From assembly GCA_030062745.1 (NCBI GenBank), contig CP099839.1, forward strand, positions 39,199,816-39,263,815: a DNA stretch of 64,000 nt. Direction: 5' to 3'. Positions 1 through 9,620 of the stretch are shown piece by piece (the first letter of the stretch is position 1; each line of letters starts with the position of its first letter). Origin of the DNA: Capitulum mitella. Taxonomy: Eukaryota > Arthropoda > Thecostraca > Pollicipedomorpha > Pollicipedidae. Below the pieces are notes generated by a model. The model saw nothing but the letters and a program-made list of their open reading frames with translations. It was not told the origin of the DNA and made no database searches. The translations under genes were made by a program, and so were the position numbers.

Positions 1-2576
1 AAGGAGCATTCTGATTCGGAAGCCTTTCTTCTGAGAGGTACCCATGAGCGAAGGCTACTTTATCCAGCTAAGAGGACCCTTCTAGCATGTGAAAGAGGCC
101 CCTGGTGGATTGTATGTAGTGGTGGCTTATAATGATGGCCCTGCCGGCCTTTAGAAAGACCATGCCGATCTGTGGAGGACCCGCCTACCGACCTGTTAAG
201 GAACCTCCGCCAGGCAGTAAAGCGGTGCTGTGTCGCCCTGCGGATGGCCTCCTGTGGGTCCACAGAGGGGCTCTGCAAAAAGGTCCGTGCCAGCTTGTAA
301 AGGGTTCTTTGTTGGCCCACAGAGAGGCCTCCCACTGGCCCCCTGCTTCCTTCCCTCCCATTTGCGGAAATCCCGGGTTGGCCGCTAGTTGCGAAGTAAG
401 CGCAATGCGTGTTGCCGAACCAGGAAGTCCTTGAAGTGAGAGGGCCTCCTGGCCGAATGCCGAACCCCCTCCGCCTATTTATGAAATTCCTGGATGCGCC
501 GAAGATCACTATTCGATAAGCTGTTTTTTGTTCCGCAACAAAGATCTGAAATTCTTACTGTTGATCCCGTACACCGGGACACACAAAGTCAGCATAACAA
601 AAATTGTTTTTCTCTTCACCGATGAAGAGGCCAGAATCAGAGGTATCGATTTGTATTCTTTTGCGGGAGCCATGCCTCCCCCCCCATCCAGGTGGGTCTT
701 GGCCCCTCCAAATGTGATTTTGCCCTTAAGTTTTTTTTCTAGTTTTCATTCGGAAAACGTAGTTTGTTGTTTGGTAAATGACAGCCAAAAAGTGAAAATC
801 ATGATTGCCGTCGACCAAAATAAAGTGAGCTAAATTCGTTGAGAAGCTTGCACTAAACGGGCCGTTAGGTTGTCATGCCCTTGGTTGCTCCCCCCCCCCC
901 CCGCCCCACCACCACCACCATTCACACAAAACGACGTACAATAGACTACAATTGATAACAACTGATAACTACCTTTGACTACAAGACGACTGCAATTGAT
1001 AACCGTTTATGTGTGAATATCGTGCAATGTTTTTTTATCGTACTTTTAGCATTCCAACACTTATCTTCAGAGTCTATTGTGAGCGTACGCGGGGTCAAAT
1101 GAGCATCTTAAAACTCTAATAAAAAATTGTGAACGTAAGCGAGGTCAAATGAGTATCTTAAAACAAGTTCCGAACATCACCGTTTGAGTGATCATCAAAT
1201 TGAAAGCAAATCGCGAAAAAATGTAATTATTCGTTCTGAACTGAAGTGACCTGACCTTATGAGACGTTTCCATGATCTTCAAGATGAAAAAGGTGGTCTC
1301 AAATAATTCTGTATTGCCTCCACCGTTCATGATCCTTAAAATGTTAACCTGGGCCATTGACCTTGTTTGGCCTTTGAAAGATCATAAGAGGTCATGGAGC
1401 CTTCAAGAAGAACTCTGTTCAATATGTGCACAAGTTTTGAGTTCCTGTAGATAAAAAAGACTTATATCTCCGTGACTTGACTTGACCCAAGAATGGAACA
1501 GGACTCAGGACACGTGCACCTGGACAGAACTCAGATACTCAAGGTATCATGACACTTCCGCGCTAGAGCTTCAGGAAGAAGTGACATATTTGGGGACGGG
1601 GGAGCGAACCGGTGCCCCTCGTAAGGGAAACTTTAAACAGTAACCAAAGTTATAACTCTGTCATAGTGCTTAAATAGGGCTTAAACAAAAAGTTGTTACG
1701 CAATACAAAACATGTTTTATCACAGTGATCCGTATCCGAATTTAACGTAGGAGATGCTTATGGTGTCGATTATTTTGATCCCGTAAAACAGTTTAGTCTG
1801 TTTTTTCTTATCTTGAAATATGTTTTCGCCGAAATATTTATAGACCGGGATTCTTCTCAGGCAAACCTCAACTGTTACATAGTGCACTTGTCGCAAAAAA
1901 GGTCAGCACTGTGCAAAGCTTGCAAATGAGCTTTGTTATGGTCATGTAATGTCACATCTGACTTATTCGACCTTAATTATGCTTGGAATTTGCACGATAA
2001 CTACCTGATAAGCTTCTCCAAAGTTTTCCAAAAAAAATGGCAAATACAGAAACGAAAATAACACATGATATCGAAACCTATGATTTAGATTATATCATGC
2101 CACCTGTCTTATGATGGAATACTGTTTATTGCAAATCGTAATTGTCCTGTTCGGGAAGGTGCATTGAAAATCCATAACCGCAAGCTTTTGTGACCAGGAA
2201 GTTATTCTGGAGAAACCACGAGGGAGGGGTAAATATGTTGAAAAAACCCTTCACTAAAGGGACTATATTTAGAAAATAAATGCTTGGATAAAGCATTAAT
2301 GAAGGATTGGGATGTTAAGTATTAAGAAGGACTTTGGAAAATGTTCCCATAAAATCCTCAACAAAGAAAAGCAAAGCTAACAAAAATGCTCGTCATAATG
2401 TTGTTTGACCTGCTTTTACGCGTGCTATAACTAGGAGTGCTTGGACTGATGGCGTTCCACTGATGAAACAGTATAACTAGCCCGTAACGCGTTCTTGCTC
2501 GTTTCATTTCATGTCGTATTCATTGTCGTGATACTGCTACGAGTAAAAAACCATAGGCATCATTTCCAATCAACAG
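1..2576. other. Intergenic DNA, no gene recognised
   Basis: No exon with recognisable homology is visible on either strand. A 149-codon minus-strand open frame at 60-509 has no motif I recognise and lies in moderately GC-rich DNA, so it is probably chance. The stretch holds a poly-C tract (890-902) followed by a short CCA-rich run, and a pair of 37-bp direct repeats listed separately. The rest looks like AT-rich unique sequence. Confidence 0.6.
1078..1164 (+). repeat. Two 37-bp direct repeats, 50-bp period
   Basis: The 37 bases at 1078-1114 recur at 1128-1164 with about four substitutions. Both copies contain the core GGTCAAATGAG followed by ATCTTAAAAC. The 13-bp spacer is AT-rich. This is a local tandem duplication; no function can be assigned. 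Confidence 0.75.
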
Positions 2577-2582
2577 TTTATT
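2577..2582 (-). terminator. Candidate poly(A) signal (AATAAA) for the CYP307 gene
   Basis: Read on the minus strand this is a canonical AATAAA. It is the first exact one I found downstream of the P450 stop codon at 3722-3724; a weaker TATAAA lies at 3194-3199. If used, the 3' UTR would be about 1.1 kb. It could instead belong to another transcript. 3'-end reads would settle it. Confidence 0.3.
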
Positions 2583-3721
2583 GACGATAACAACAACAGG
2601 GTAGATGTCACAGAGGAGACACGACAATTTTTAGCACAGATGACAAGTCAAACAATGACCGCTAAGTATTTCTTAAGCTTGATCATTGCCCATCGTTTTA
2701 CGCAAAAGGTGAACTTCAAAAAGGACAGTGCGCCCATTTAAAGCCAAATTCCAATCACCACGAATAAGCTGAACAAGCCCAGGTACCAGCCCAACTAGGA
2801 ACAACTCTTCCGCCCAGCGGTTTCCTGTCTCTGCTACAAATCTCAGCTCCTTGTCCCAAAAACTACAGAAATGCGTCAACCACAACCTTGAAGATCTCTG
2901 TCCCTAAACGTTCAACGTGGATGGATACATGTTAATACCATGTGCTGCGTTTACATCTAAAGGCCATCTCCGGCCGGGCATTAGGCATTAGCCAGCCGTA
3001 TTCCTTGGGGCTCGTGTCCACTTTGACGCTTTCAACAAAACAACAACTTAATCGGCGTATATAGCGGCCAGTGCCCTCCGGATTTGGTCTGCTTCAGCCC
3101 TGAATTTGTGAACGCCGTAACCCGCTCGGCTTGCGGGTGTACGCTAATATCACATTGTTAATATCATAGGTGCATTTCCTATGTTACCATTCCTTTATAT
3201 ATACAGAAACAATGGTGCTAGGATACACAGCGGAGTTGGAAAACGGCAGGCTTTGTACAACAGAGAAAGTCAGAGGCTCAGTCAGCCGACCAGCGCTCAA
3301 CTTTATGGGCCCTCGCTCCATCACGCACCAAAAATAAATACATATATTCAGCCAGCTGCCGAGAACTTGCTCTGGCAGTCGGTCTCTCTTCCAGCGGTCG
3401 CCTTTGAACAGGGGTGGCCATTCGGTGGGATAGGAACAGTCCATCTGCGGAGATCACTTTTAGGGATCACAGCCACCAATTCAAAGTCAGAAAGCCAGCG
3501 AACTTTGCGATTGAGCTGGTTATTACTTATATAAAAAATACGAGCTAAAAAAAGAAACGTTATCAAAATCTAATGGTCTGCGTTGGTTGAGGACCGGACA
3601 GCAGGCAGCAAAAGCTTTTTGCAAAATTTCGTTTCTCCTGAATAGCAGCGGGGCTGTTTCTTGACACGGAGCCGAGTATCATCATTTAGCAGCTCCATCG
3701 CGCGTCGCCGTGTGGCGTCGC
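2583..3721 (-). other. Probable 3' UTR or 3' flank of the CYP307 gene
   Basis: About 1.1 kb lies between the P450 stop and the first canonical AATAAA on that strand. No open frame here has recognisable homology; the overlapping short frames around 3181-3566 are on both strands and share no family motif. It is read as 3' UTR or flank by position only. Confidence 0.35.
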
Positions 3722-4264
3722 TTACTCGAGCGGTCTCTCCTTGAAGGCGATTTTGAACGAGTCGACCGGCAGCGCCAGACAGCCGGGACGCATGTGCTCC
3801 TTGACCATGCGCGCGTTCTCCGGATCGCTCGGCAGCTGGACGTCGAACTTGGACAGGATAGTGCCCACCGTGAGGAATGTGATGTTGGCCAGCATTTTGG
3901 AGCCCATGCAGCTGCGCTTGCCGGTGGAGAAGGGCAGGAAGTGGGGAGGCCGGACCACGGCGCCGTTGCGGACGAAGCGGGCCGGGTCGAATCGGGCCGG
4001 CTCCGACCACAACTGCGGGCTCATGTTCAGCTCGTAGTTGTTGATGAAGACGATGGAGCCCTGGCGGACGTCGAAGCCTCCAATGGTGGAGTCGCGCGAC
4101 GCCACGTGCGGCACGATCGGGCTGGAGCAGACGCGCAGCGCCTCGTACATGGTGCTCTCCGTGTAGGGCAGGCTGGTGCGGTCCTCCAGGCACAGCTGCC
4201 GGTCGCCGATGTGTTCGTCCAGCTCCGCCTGGATCTTGGTCATCACGTCTGGGTTGCTGGCGAT
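3722..4264 (-). CDS. spo: CYP307 exon 4: K-helix to C-terminus with haem-binding loop
   Basis: Encodes residues 344-523 and the TAA stop at 3724-3722. It begins IASNPDVMTKIQAEL after a CACGCAG acceptor. It holds ExxR (YEALR), SPIVPHVASRD, FINNYELN, the FDPARF meander motif and the haem loop FSTGKRSCMG with the Cys ligand at residue 462. The C-terminus runs on about 60 residues past the Cys, as expected for an intact P450. Confidence 0.95.
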   Translation of the reverse strand: MASNPDVMTKIQAELDEHIGDRQLCLEDRTSLPYTESTMYEALRVCSSPIVPHVASRDSTIGGFDVRQGSIVFINNYELNMSPQLWSEPARFDPARFVRNGAVVRPPHFLPFSTGKRSCMGSKMLANITFLTVGTILSKFDVQLPSDPENARMVKEHMRPGCLALPVDSFKIAFKERPLE

Positions 4265-7200
4265 CTGCGTGACAAAGGGTCGGGCCCGTCAAGACCTCGG
4301 GTGGCATCCATGGGAAGCCCCTAAACAAACGATCTCAACCGATATGCATACGAGGTCTGTATCGTTGCATGCAAAATGCCAGACTGAAATAAAATAAAAA
4401 AAAGAAATGGAAGCCTGCGTGGTTCCCAGGGCCGGATGATGGGACTCACCCGCGTGATAGTCTGCATGATGATGTTGCCGACGGCCGAGTGGCCACCGAG
4501 AAAGTCCTCGAGCTCGTACAGCGCTGTGGCCTCCGAGATCTGTTCGTGCCCGCTATCCTGGCTCTGCCGAAGATATTGGAACTGTCAGGAACTGGGACGA
4601 CTTCGCGACAAAGAGACGATTTGTCTCAGCGCTACATCCTCCAGTGGCGAAGCCTCAGCGGAAACTGCGTTTTGCGTCGAGCTGAAAGCAACGGCATGTT
4701 TAACAGCCAAGGTAGCAGTCGTGGTGACTCACCGTCATGCGTCGAAGAAGCATGTCGACGAAATCTCTCGGGTTATCGTAGTCGATGGTTTCTTTGTGAT
4801 GTTTGACAATGCGATTGTTGATGAATTCTCTGATGCTGGAAGACAGTTGCCGCAGGCTCTTCAGCGCTCCCATGCGGAAGATCTTGAGCCACTCGATAAA
4901 GTCCATGGCGTATCCCTGGTTGATGTCCCAGAAGATCTCGTCAAAGTTCCTGACAAGCTGCTTGAACTCGGGGTCGTTCGCGTCGAACTTGAAGGAGCAG
5001 AGGTAGTCGCTGAAGATGTTGCAGGCGACCGTCTGAATGAACGGTTTGAACGCCATGGGCTTGCCGCGGCTCTCTCGCAGCACCTTCTCCATGTTGCCCA
5101 TCTCGGCGACGATCGAGTCGTTCAGCATCTGGAAGATGTCGGTGCCCGGGCGCACGTGCATGTAGAAGCGCGCCACGTTCCTGCGCGACACCTGCTTCTT
5201 GGACCAGTCGCAGAGCGCCAGCGCTGGAAAGGAAGGGCGCGGCGTCAGCGTCGGTCGTCGCGCGGATGCACCGACTTGTTTATATCCCCCGCCCCATGCC
5301 GCGCGCGCCTCGGCCCGTTGAAGAGCAAAAACAGGGTGGCAGCCAGCTGCCGCCATAGACCCAGATAGCATCACGTCCGCCGGTCAGGTCCCCCGGGCCG
5401 GGCGCGGCCGCTCGGCTGCCGCCCGGCGGCGCCGCTCGGCCGCCGCCGCCGCCGCCGCCCGACGTTGGGGGCGTCGGCGCCGAATGAATGGGAAGGGCGG
5501 CGCCGGCGGGCGTGTCGCCGGCCCGAGCGGCGTCCGGCAGTCTCGGGCGCCGCCCCGCCCCCGGCCCGCTAATGGGCGCCCACATTCCGTCCCATCTCGT
5601 CGCGATAACCGGCCGCTTCAAATGGCGGCCGGCGTCGTTAGCTGGCGAGACGCTGACGGCAGCGGACCGCGCGATCCCGCTCAAGTTCAGACGTCGGTCG
5701 ACCAGCGGCCGGCCGCGCCCTGGCAACAGACTGGCGCATGGCTGGCGGCGTTGCCTCGGAACGCTTTACGACTGGGTCATAGCGTTTTTGTCCGGCCGGC
5801 CGCCGCCACGCCGGCCCTAAAAGCTTCCACGTGCAAGTATATGGGCCGGGCGCAGACACCGGACGCTAACGATCGCCTGCAGAGTGGCTGCATAAATCTG
5901 ACTCGGTGGTCGGCGGGCGCACACCTGCAGACGAACCCTGGCAGACGTCTCGGAATTTGTAAGGTCAGCAGAAGCGTCTGGATCGTTAAGCAGGCGCAGA
6001 GAATCGAATCATAATCGGGCGTGGACGAGGTGGAATTTCCGCGAGCCGCGGCCAGCGGACGTCCGTGGCTGCACGGTTTCATTGCGGACGAGAGCAGGCC
6101 CATGGTCGCCGTAATTGTGCTCTGTGGGCTCGGCCAGGCCGGCAGAAATCTCCGAATCACACCATGGCCACCGTGGACCGCGCACTCAGCGCACGGAGTG
6201 GCGCGGACGGCCGCTGGAAATCCCCAGCTGGCCGCGCCGCTCCTGGCGCCCGCGTCCTTTGCCAGAGGTCAGACCTTAACGGACCGCACCGACGGTGGCA
6301 GACGTCAAATTTCCGGATTGCTCCGACGTGTGGCCATATGGGCTGCAGCTGGGCCCGTGAGCCGGTCTGCCGCTCCCCGACTCCCCCCCCCCCCGGATTA
6401 TCTCAAACTCGTTTTCGGCGGCGCCGAGTCGCGGCGATCCGCGGCGCGCGCGCGGCGTGATCGGCCGTGCGGCCGGCGGCGCGCCCAGCCCCTCCGAAAA
6501 CCTTGGGCGGCGTGCCAAGTGTAACGAAGCCCCGCTACCCGCTAATCCTTCCTATTATGATGACTCAACACATGCACGCGCGCCATTCACGGCGCCGAGC
6601 ACGGGCCGCCCACTAGCAGGGGGGGGGGGGGGCGGCACGCGCGTGGGGCAACAGCCCGGAGGCAGTCGCCGTGTCGCCGAGCTGAGCAGCGGAAACTCTC
6701 GAGCTTTGCCAGCGCCGCCCGGCCGCCCCTCCCCAAGGCCGCCGCAGCGCTCCAGAGCGCGGGACCGGGCCGACCGAGCAACGTAAACAAACGTAAACTT
6801 GACCTTCGCGCCGCGCGTGACACGGCTGCAGCCAGCGGCGCCGCGACGCCGGAAGCGCCGCGCACGGCCGAGCCGTCCTCGAGGTCACGGTCAGCCGGCC
6901 CGCCGCCCCGCCGGCCGGCGGCCGCCCTCCGCCCGCCGGTACTCACAATTGTCACGGTCGCCGCCGAAGAGCTGGTGGTAGCGCAGGAAGTTGGGCCGGC
7001 CGTCGAAGTGGTCGCCCTTGGTGACGAGCACCTCGCGGATGCTGGCCATGTCGTTGACGACGACGGCGTCCGTGCCGCCCAGCCGGAGGCCGTAGACGGC
7101 GCCGAAGCGGCGGCTCAGGTCCGTCATGCACTCGTACGGGTTGGGTTTGAGGCCGAGCTGGACCATGTTGCCGATAACGGGCAGGCCCCAGGGCCGCGGC

Positions 7201-7370
7201 GGTGCGCGGCGGCCCGCAGCCCGCGCCTCCAGTCGGGGTAGCCAGCCGACCAGACTCCGCGCGACCGCGGCCAGCAGCCGCGAAACGCTCGCCTTCTGCT
7301 CCTTGGAGAGCAGCAGGCCGACGGCGTGCGCCGCGGCGAACGCGGCGAAGACGACGCTGAGCAGCTCCAT
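3722..7370 (-). CDS. spo: Cytochrome P450 of the CYP307 family (spook/spookier-like), four exons
   Basis: Halloween-type P450, an endoplasmic-reticulum haem mono-oxygenase needed in the 'black box' steps that turn 7-dehydrocholesterol towards ketodiol in ecdysteroid synthesis; its exact substrate is unknown. Coding parts are 7370-6947, 5223-4733, 4563-4450 and 4264-3722 (1572 nt, 523 residues including no frameshift or internal stop). All three introns start GTGAGT and end AG (1723, 169 and 185 bp). Visible in order: hydrophobic N-terminal anchor (about 2-22), proline hinge APPRPWGLPVIG (56-67), RPNFLRYHQLF (125-135), CDWS of helix C (146-149), FDEIFWDINQGYA near 235-247, I-helix EDFLGGHSAVGN (324-335), ExxR (E384-R387), SPIVPHVA (391-398), FDPARF (435-440) and haem loop FSTGKRSCMG (455-464, ligand C462). 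The I-helix lacks the usual acid-Thr pair, as in other CYP307s. Length is normal for the family. The split between CYP307A and CYP307B cannot be made by eye. Confidence 0.93.
4450..4563 (-). CDS. spo: CYP307 exon 3: I-helix
   Basis: A 38-codon exon bounded by CGGCAG at its acceptor and GTGAGT (4449-4444) at its donor. It encodes the oxygen-binding I-helix, with EDFLGGHSAVGN at residues 324-335. A second in-phase acceptor six bases further in (exon start 4557) would drop Ser-Gln at the exon start, so the first two residues are uncertain. The exon is too short to stand out as an open frame and was found by linking exons 2 and 4. Confidence 0.88.
4733..5223 (-). CDS. spo: CYP307 exon 2: helices C to H
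   Basis: Encodes residues 142-305. It opens S-LALCDWS directly after a TTTCCAG acceptor and ends LLRRMT before a GTGAGT donor at 4732-4727. The central block FDEIFWDINQGYAMDF is the most family-specific part of the protein. Helix C has Trp148 but Gln, not Arg, four residues on, so the usual WxxxR haem-propionate contact is altered; I believe this is common in the family but have not checked it against an alignment. Confidence 0.93.
5224..6946 (-). other. CYP307 intron 1: long, CpG-dense
   Basis: A 1.7-kb phase-1 intron, much longer than introns 2 and 3. It is GC-rich over most of its length (CGG/CCG runs near 5400-5560, a G-run at 6620-6632, a C-run near 6385-6394), continuous with exon 1 and the promoter, so the start of the gene lies in one CpG island of about 2.2 kb. 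Open frames inside it on both strands, up to 176 codons, are effects of high GC. Nuclear-receptor half-site motifs lie near the donor: AGGTCACGGTCA at 6882-6893 and TTGACCTTCG around 6800. These are candidate intronic regulatory sites, not shown to be functional. Confidence 0.7.
6947..7370 (-). CDS. spo: CYP307 exon 1: membrane anchor, hinge and helix A-B region
   Basis: Encodes residues 1-141 plus the first base of codon 142. The ATG at 7370-7368 sits in a strong Kozak-type context (GCCGCCATGG) and is followed directly by the hydrophobic anchor MELLSVVFAAFAAAHAVGLLL, trimmed here to its first residues for reference as MELLSVVFAAF. The exon ends RYHQLFGGDRDN, a CYP307 hallmark, and the donor GTGAGT is at 6946-6941. 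Phase 1 joins exactly to exon 2 to make a Ser codon. GC content is high with CpG-rich codon use. Confidence 0.92.
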
Positions 7371-7437
7371 GGCGGCGGCGGCGGCGGTGGCGTCTGGCCA
7401 GGCCGAGGACTACACAGGCCGGCAGCCGCGCGCGCCG

Positions 7438-7443
7438 TTTTAA
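7438..7443 (-). promoter_or_regulatory. TATA-like box of the CYP307 gene
   Basis: On the minus strand CTACTTAAAACGG lies about 70 bases upstream of the start codon, giving TTAAAA as a TATA-like element with a probable start site near 7405-7415 and a 5' UTR of roughly 40 bases. It stands out because the surrounding DNA is strongly GC-rich. The position fits a core promoter; use is inferred. Confidence 0.45.
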
Positions 7444-7449
7444 GTAGCC

Positions 7450-9620
7450 GACCGCGTTGAAGCAGGGCGGGCCAATCAGAGGGCGCGACGGCGCCAGGCT
7501 TCTCCCCCCTCGTCGTCCGGGCGTGCCATCACATTACAGCCTCCCTCGCTGGGTGTCAGGTGCTGCTTTCGTCGCTCCTTTGCCGACTGCACCGGTGAGT
7601 ACAGAGCGCCGGCGGCGCGACGCAGAATCGGCTTTGTGGTGATGTGCTGGGAAAGACTGAGCGCTGAAACTTTCCGGAAGTGGCAGTGGAAAGAAACCGA
7701 CATCGGTGTACTTGTAAAGCGCGCTTGTTTGGGTGTCGGACTGCTACTTGCTGCTTGTCCGAATAATGTAAGCTCATGCCTTGTCTCTACTGACTGGGTC
7801 ATGGATGACTGGCATTTCACGAGCCACATTTACGCTCCGTTCTCTAGTGTCTCTCGGACATGTGGGCCCTGCGGACCTTTTCGTCTGCAAGAAACAATAA
7901 GGTTACACACACAGATTTTTTCGGCATCCAAATTCGTTGTACGGTATTAGTTGCTCATGCTCATAGGTGTTACTGTAACATTGTTCTCGGACATGAGAAT
8001 CGAATCCTTGGAGCGTTAACCATGAACTTATTTTGGGGGGTGATCGGTATCTGTATCAGGAATGCAATGATTATGTTAGTCTTAGAAAAAGGCAATGGAA
8101 GCTGCCTTGCGGTGTTATGCATTTTGCTGTGCACTATGCATGCAGTATAGATCTCTGCATCACGAAGCTGTGAAAAGATAAGCGTGCGCATTTATGATTC
8201 ATTTACGGTGTGATCCTAATTTTTATGTTTATCTGAACCTATTTTGTTTCCTGCTTTCCAGTGTCGCATTTCAGCCACCGTTCAAATTTATATCATCTTT
8301 TATTTCATTTAATTCGATGGAAAGCAGAACTGGTGTAAGATGGTCATTCCACAAGCATATGCGCTCTGGCGAACCGTACATAATGTTTCCGTTTCAAACG
8401 CAAAAAGCTCTTTTTCGAGTAACTTTGCTTCAAGGCAATTGGCAAGCAATGCTTAGAAAGCAGCCCATCGGCGATAGAAGTAAGTGAACTCAAAACCAAA
8501 ATGAATTAATTGATCACATCAGTAATCGGTATACGTAACGAAAAAGTCGCATAAAAAGAGACAACCCAATGCTAGGTCCATGATTATTATTGGAGGATGT
8601 GGATAGAGAATGTGGTTATTTCCGAAAGCCCTCTTGAAAGGATGACGTAATAACTGAAGTGAACAACGTCGACAAAACGTTTCTGGCGAAAGTAGTCACA
8701 AATGAATGTTTCAGAAAATCGCGAGATGATTCACAACCATGGGTCCTGCAGCAGTGTTGAGGTGCTAAGATTCGAATCCATTTATAATTCATTGATCCAC
8801 AAGTCATCACGATGATAGGGAAGTTGCGCTGGTCATTACACTCGATAAACATTGTTTTAATATCTACATAAAAAAGTATTCTATGTTATTTCTTATAGGA
8901 CATTTCCCATGTGGCGTTCCTCTTGGAATTTTTCGAGCGCTGCAGATGTGGTATTTAAATGGTTGCAGCGCCTTTATATGTAGCAAAATACAGATAAAAT
9001 TGCAAATCAGCCTCTCCGACACCTTTAACACTCCTTTCGTTTTAGCACTGACCATTTGTTTCCCATTGAAGATGCTTTCATCTTTCAGCCCAGGAGTGAG
9101 GTGGTGAAAATGTGGAGACTGAAATTGTGCTGAGTTGGTCTACCGGTTTGCTGCGATCATGTCGTGGTCTGGCTCAGATCATGGAATCGGCAGATTGCTG
9201 GTTTTAGTTAGGTGCCCCAGACGACCAAATGCTGCGGGGCGTGGTCTGAACGGCACTCACTTTCGACCGAATCTCGTGCAAAGACGCCGTTCGTGAAAAC
9301 ATCAAACCCCGAGGCAGCGCGAATTAACCAGCGCCAAAGGCTCTGGCCGAGAGCAGAAAATGTACGCTAATGTTTCCTGTAACCTTGAACCGGTCAGACC
9401 CAGCGATCGAGGAAAGTTGATGCCTGGGTTCAAACGTGCCCTGTGGGCGGCAAAACACGGAAGCACAGAGCTTTATGGGTGGAAAGCTTCCGTTCCTTGC
9501 CATCCAGCCTACAGCTCACCCCAGTAGGACAGCGGCGCCCGATGAGGCGCTGTGCACGTGCCGTGAAAGTGAACCCGTCTGAAAGCTCTCGTCGTCCTCG
9601 CTGACGCACGGTTGCCGGCG
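7450..9620. other. Upstream flank of CYP307, no gene recognised
   Basis: GC content falls sharply after about 7640. Open frames are short (117 codons at most), on both strands, and none shows a family motif. No repeat shared with the rest of the window was found. Any distal control elements of the P450 would lie here, but none can be pointed to with confidence. Confidence 0.5.

Noticed and set aside
60-509. 149-codon minus-strand frame at the window start
   Set aside because: No recognisable motif, no splice or promoter context, and moderately GC-rich DNA.
3570-4328. 252-codon minus-strand frame over P450 exon 4
   Set aside because: It is a shifted frame of the real exon; its product lacks P450 motifs and has GC-driven Arg/Pro/Ala composition.
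4436-5368. 310-codon plus-strand frame opposite P450 exons 2 and 3
   Set aside because: It is the antisense shadow of GC-rich coding DNA. The opposite strand encodes the conserved CYP307 blocks.
5484-6524. Overlapping plus-strand frames (up to 176 codons) in intron 1
   Set aside because: They lie in a CpG-dense intron, are open in several frames, and have no domain or conserved motif.
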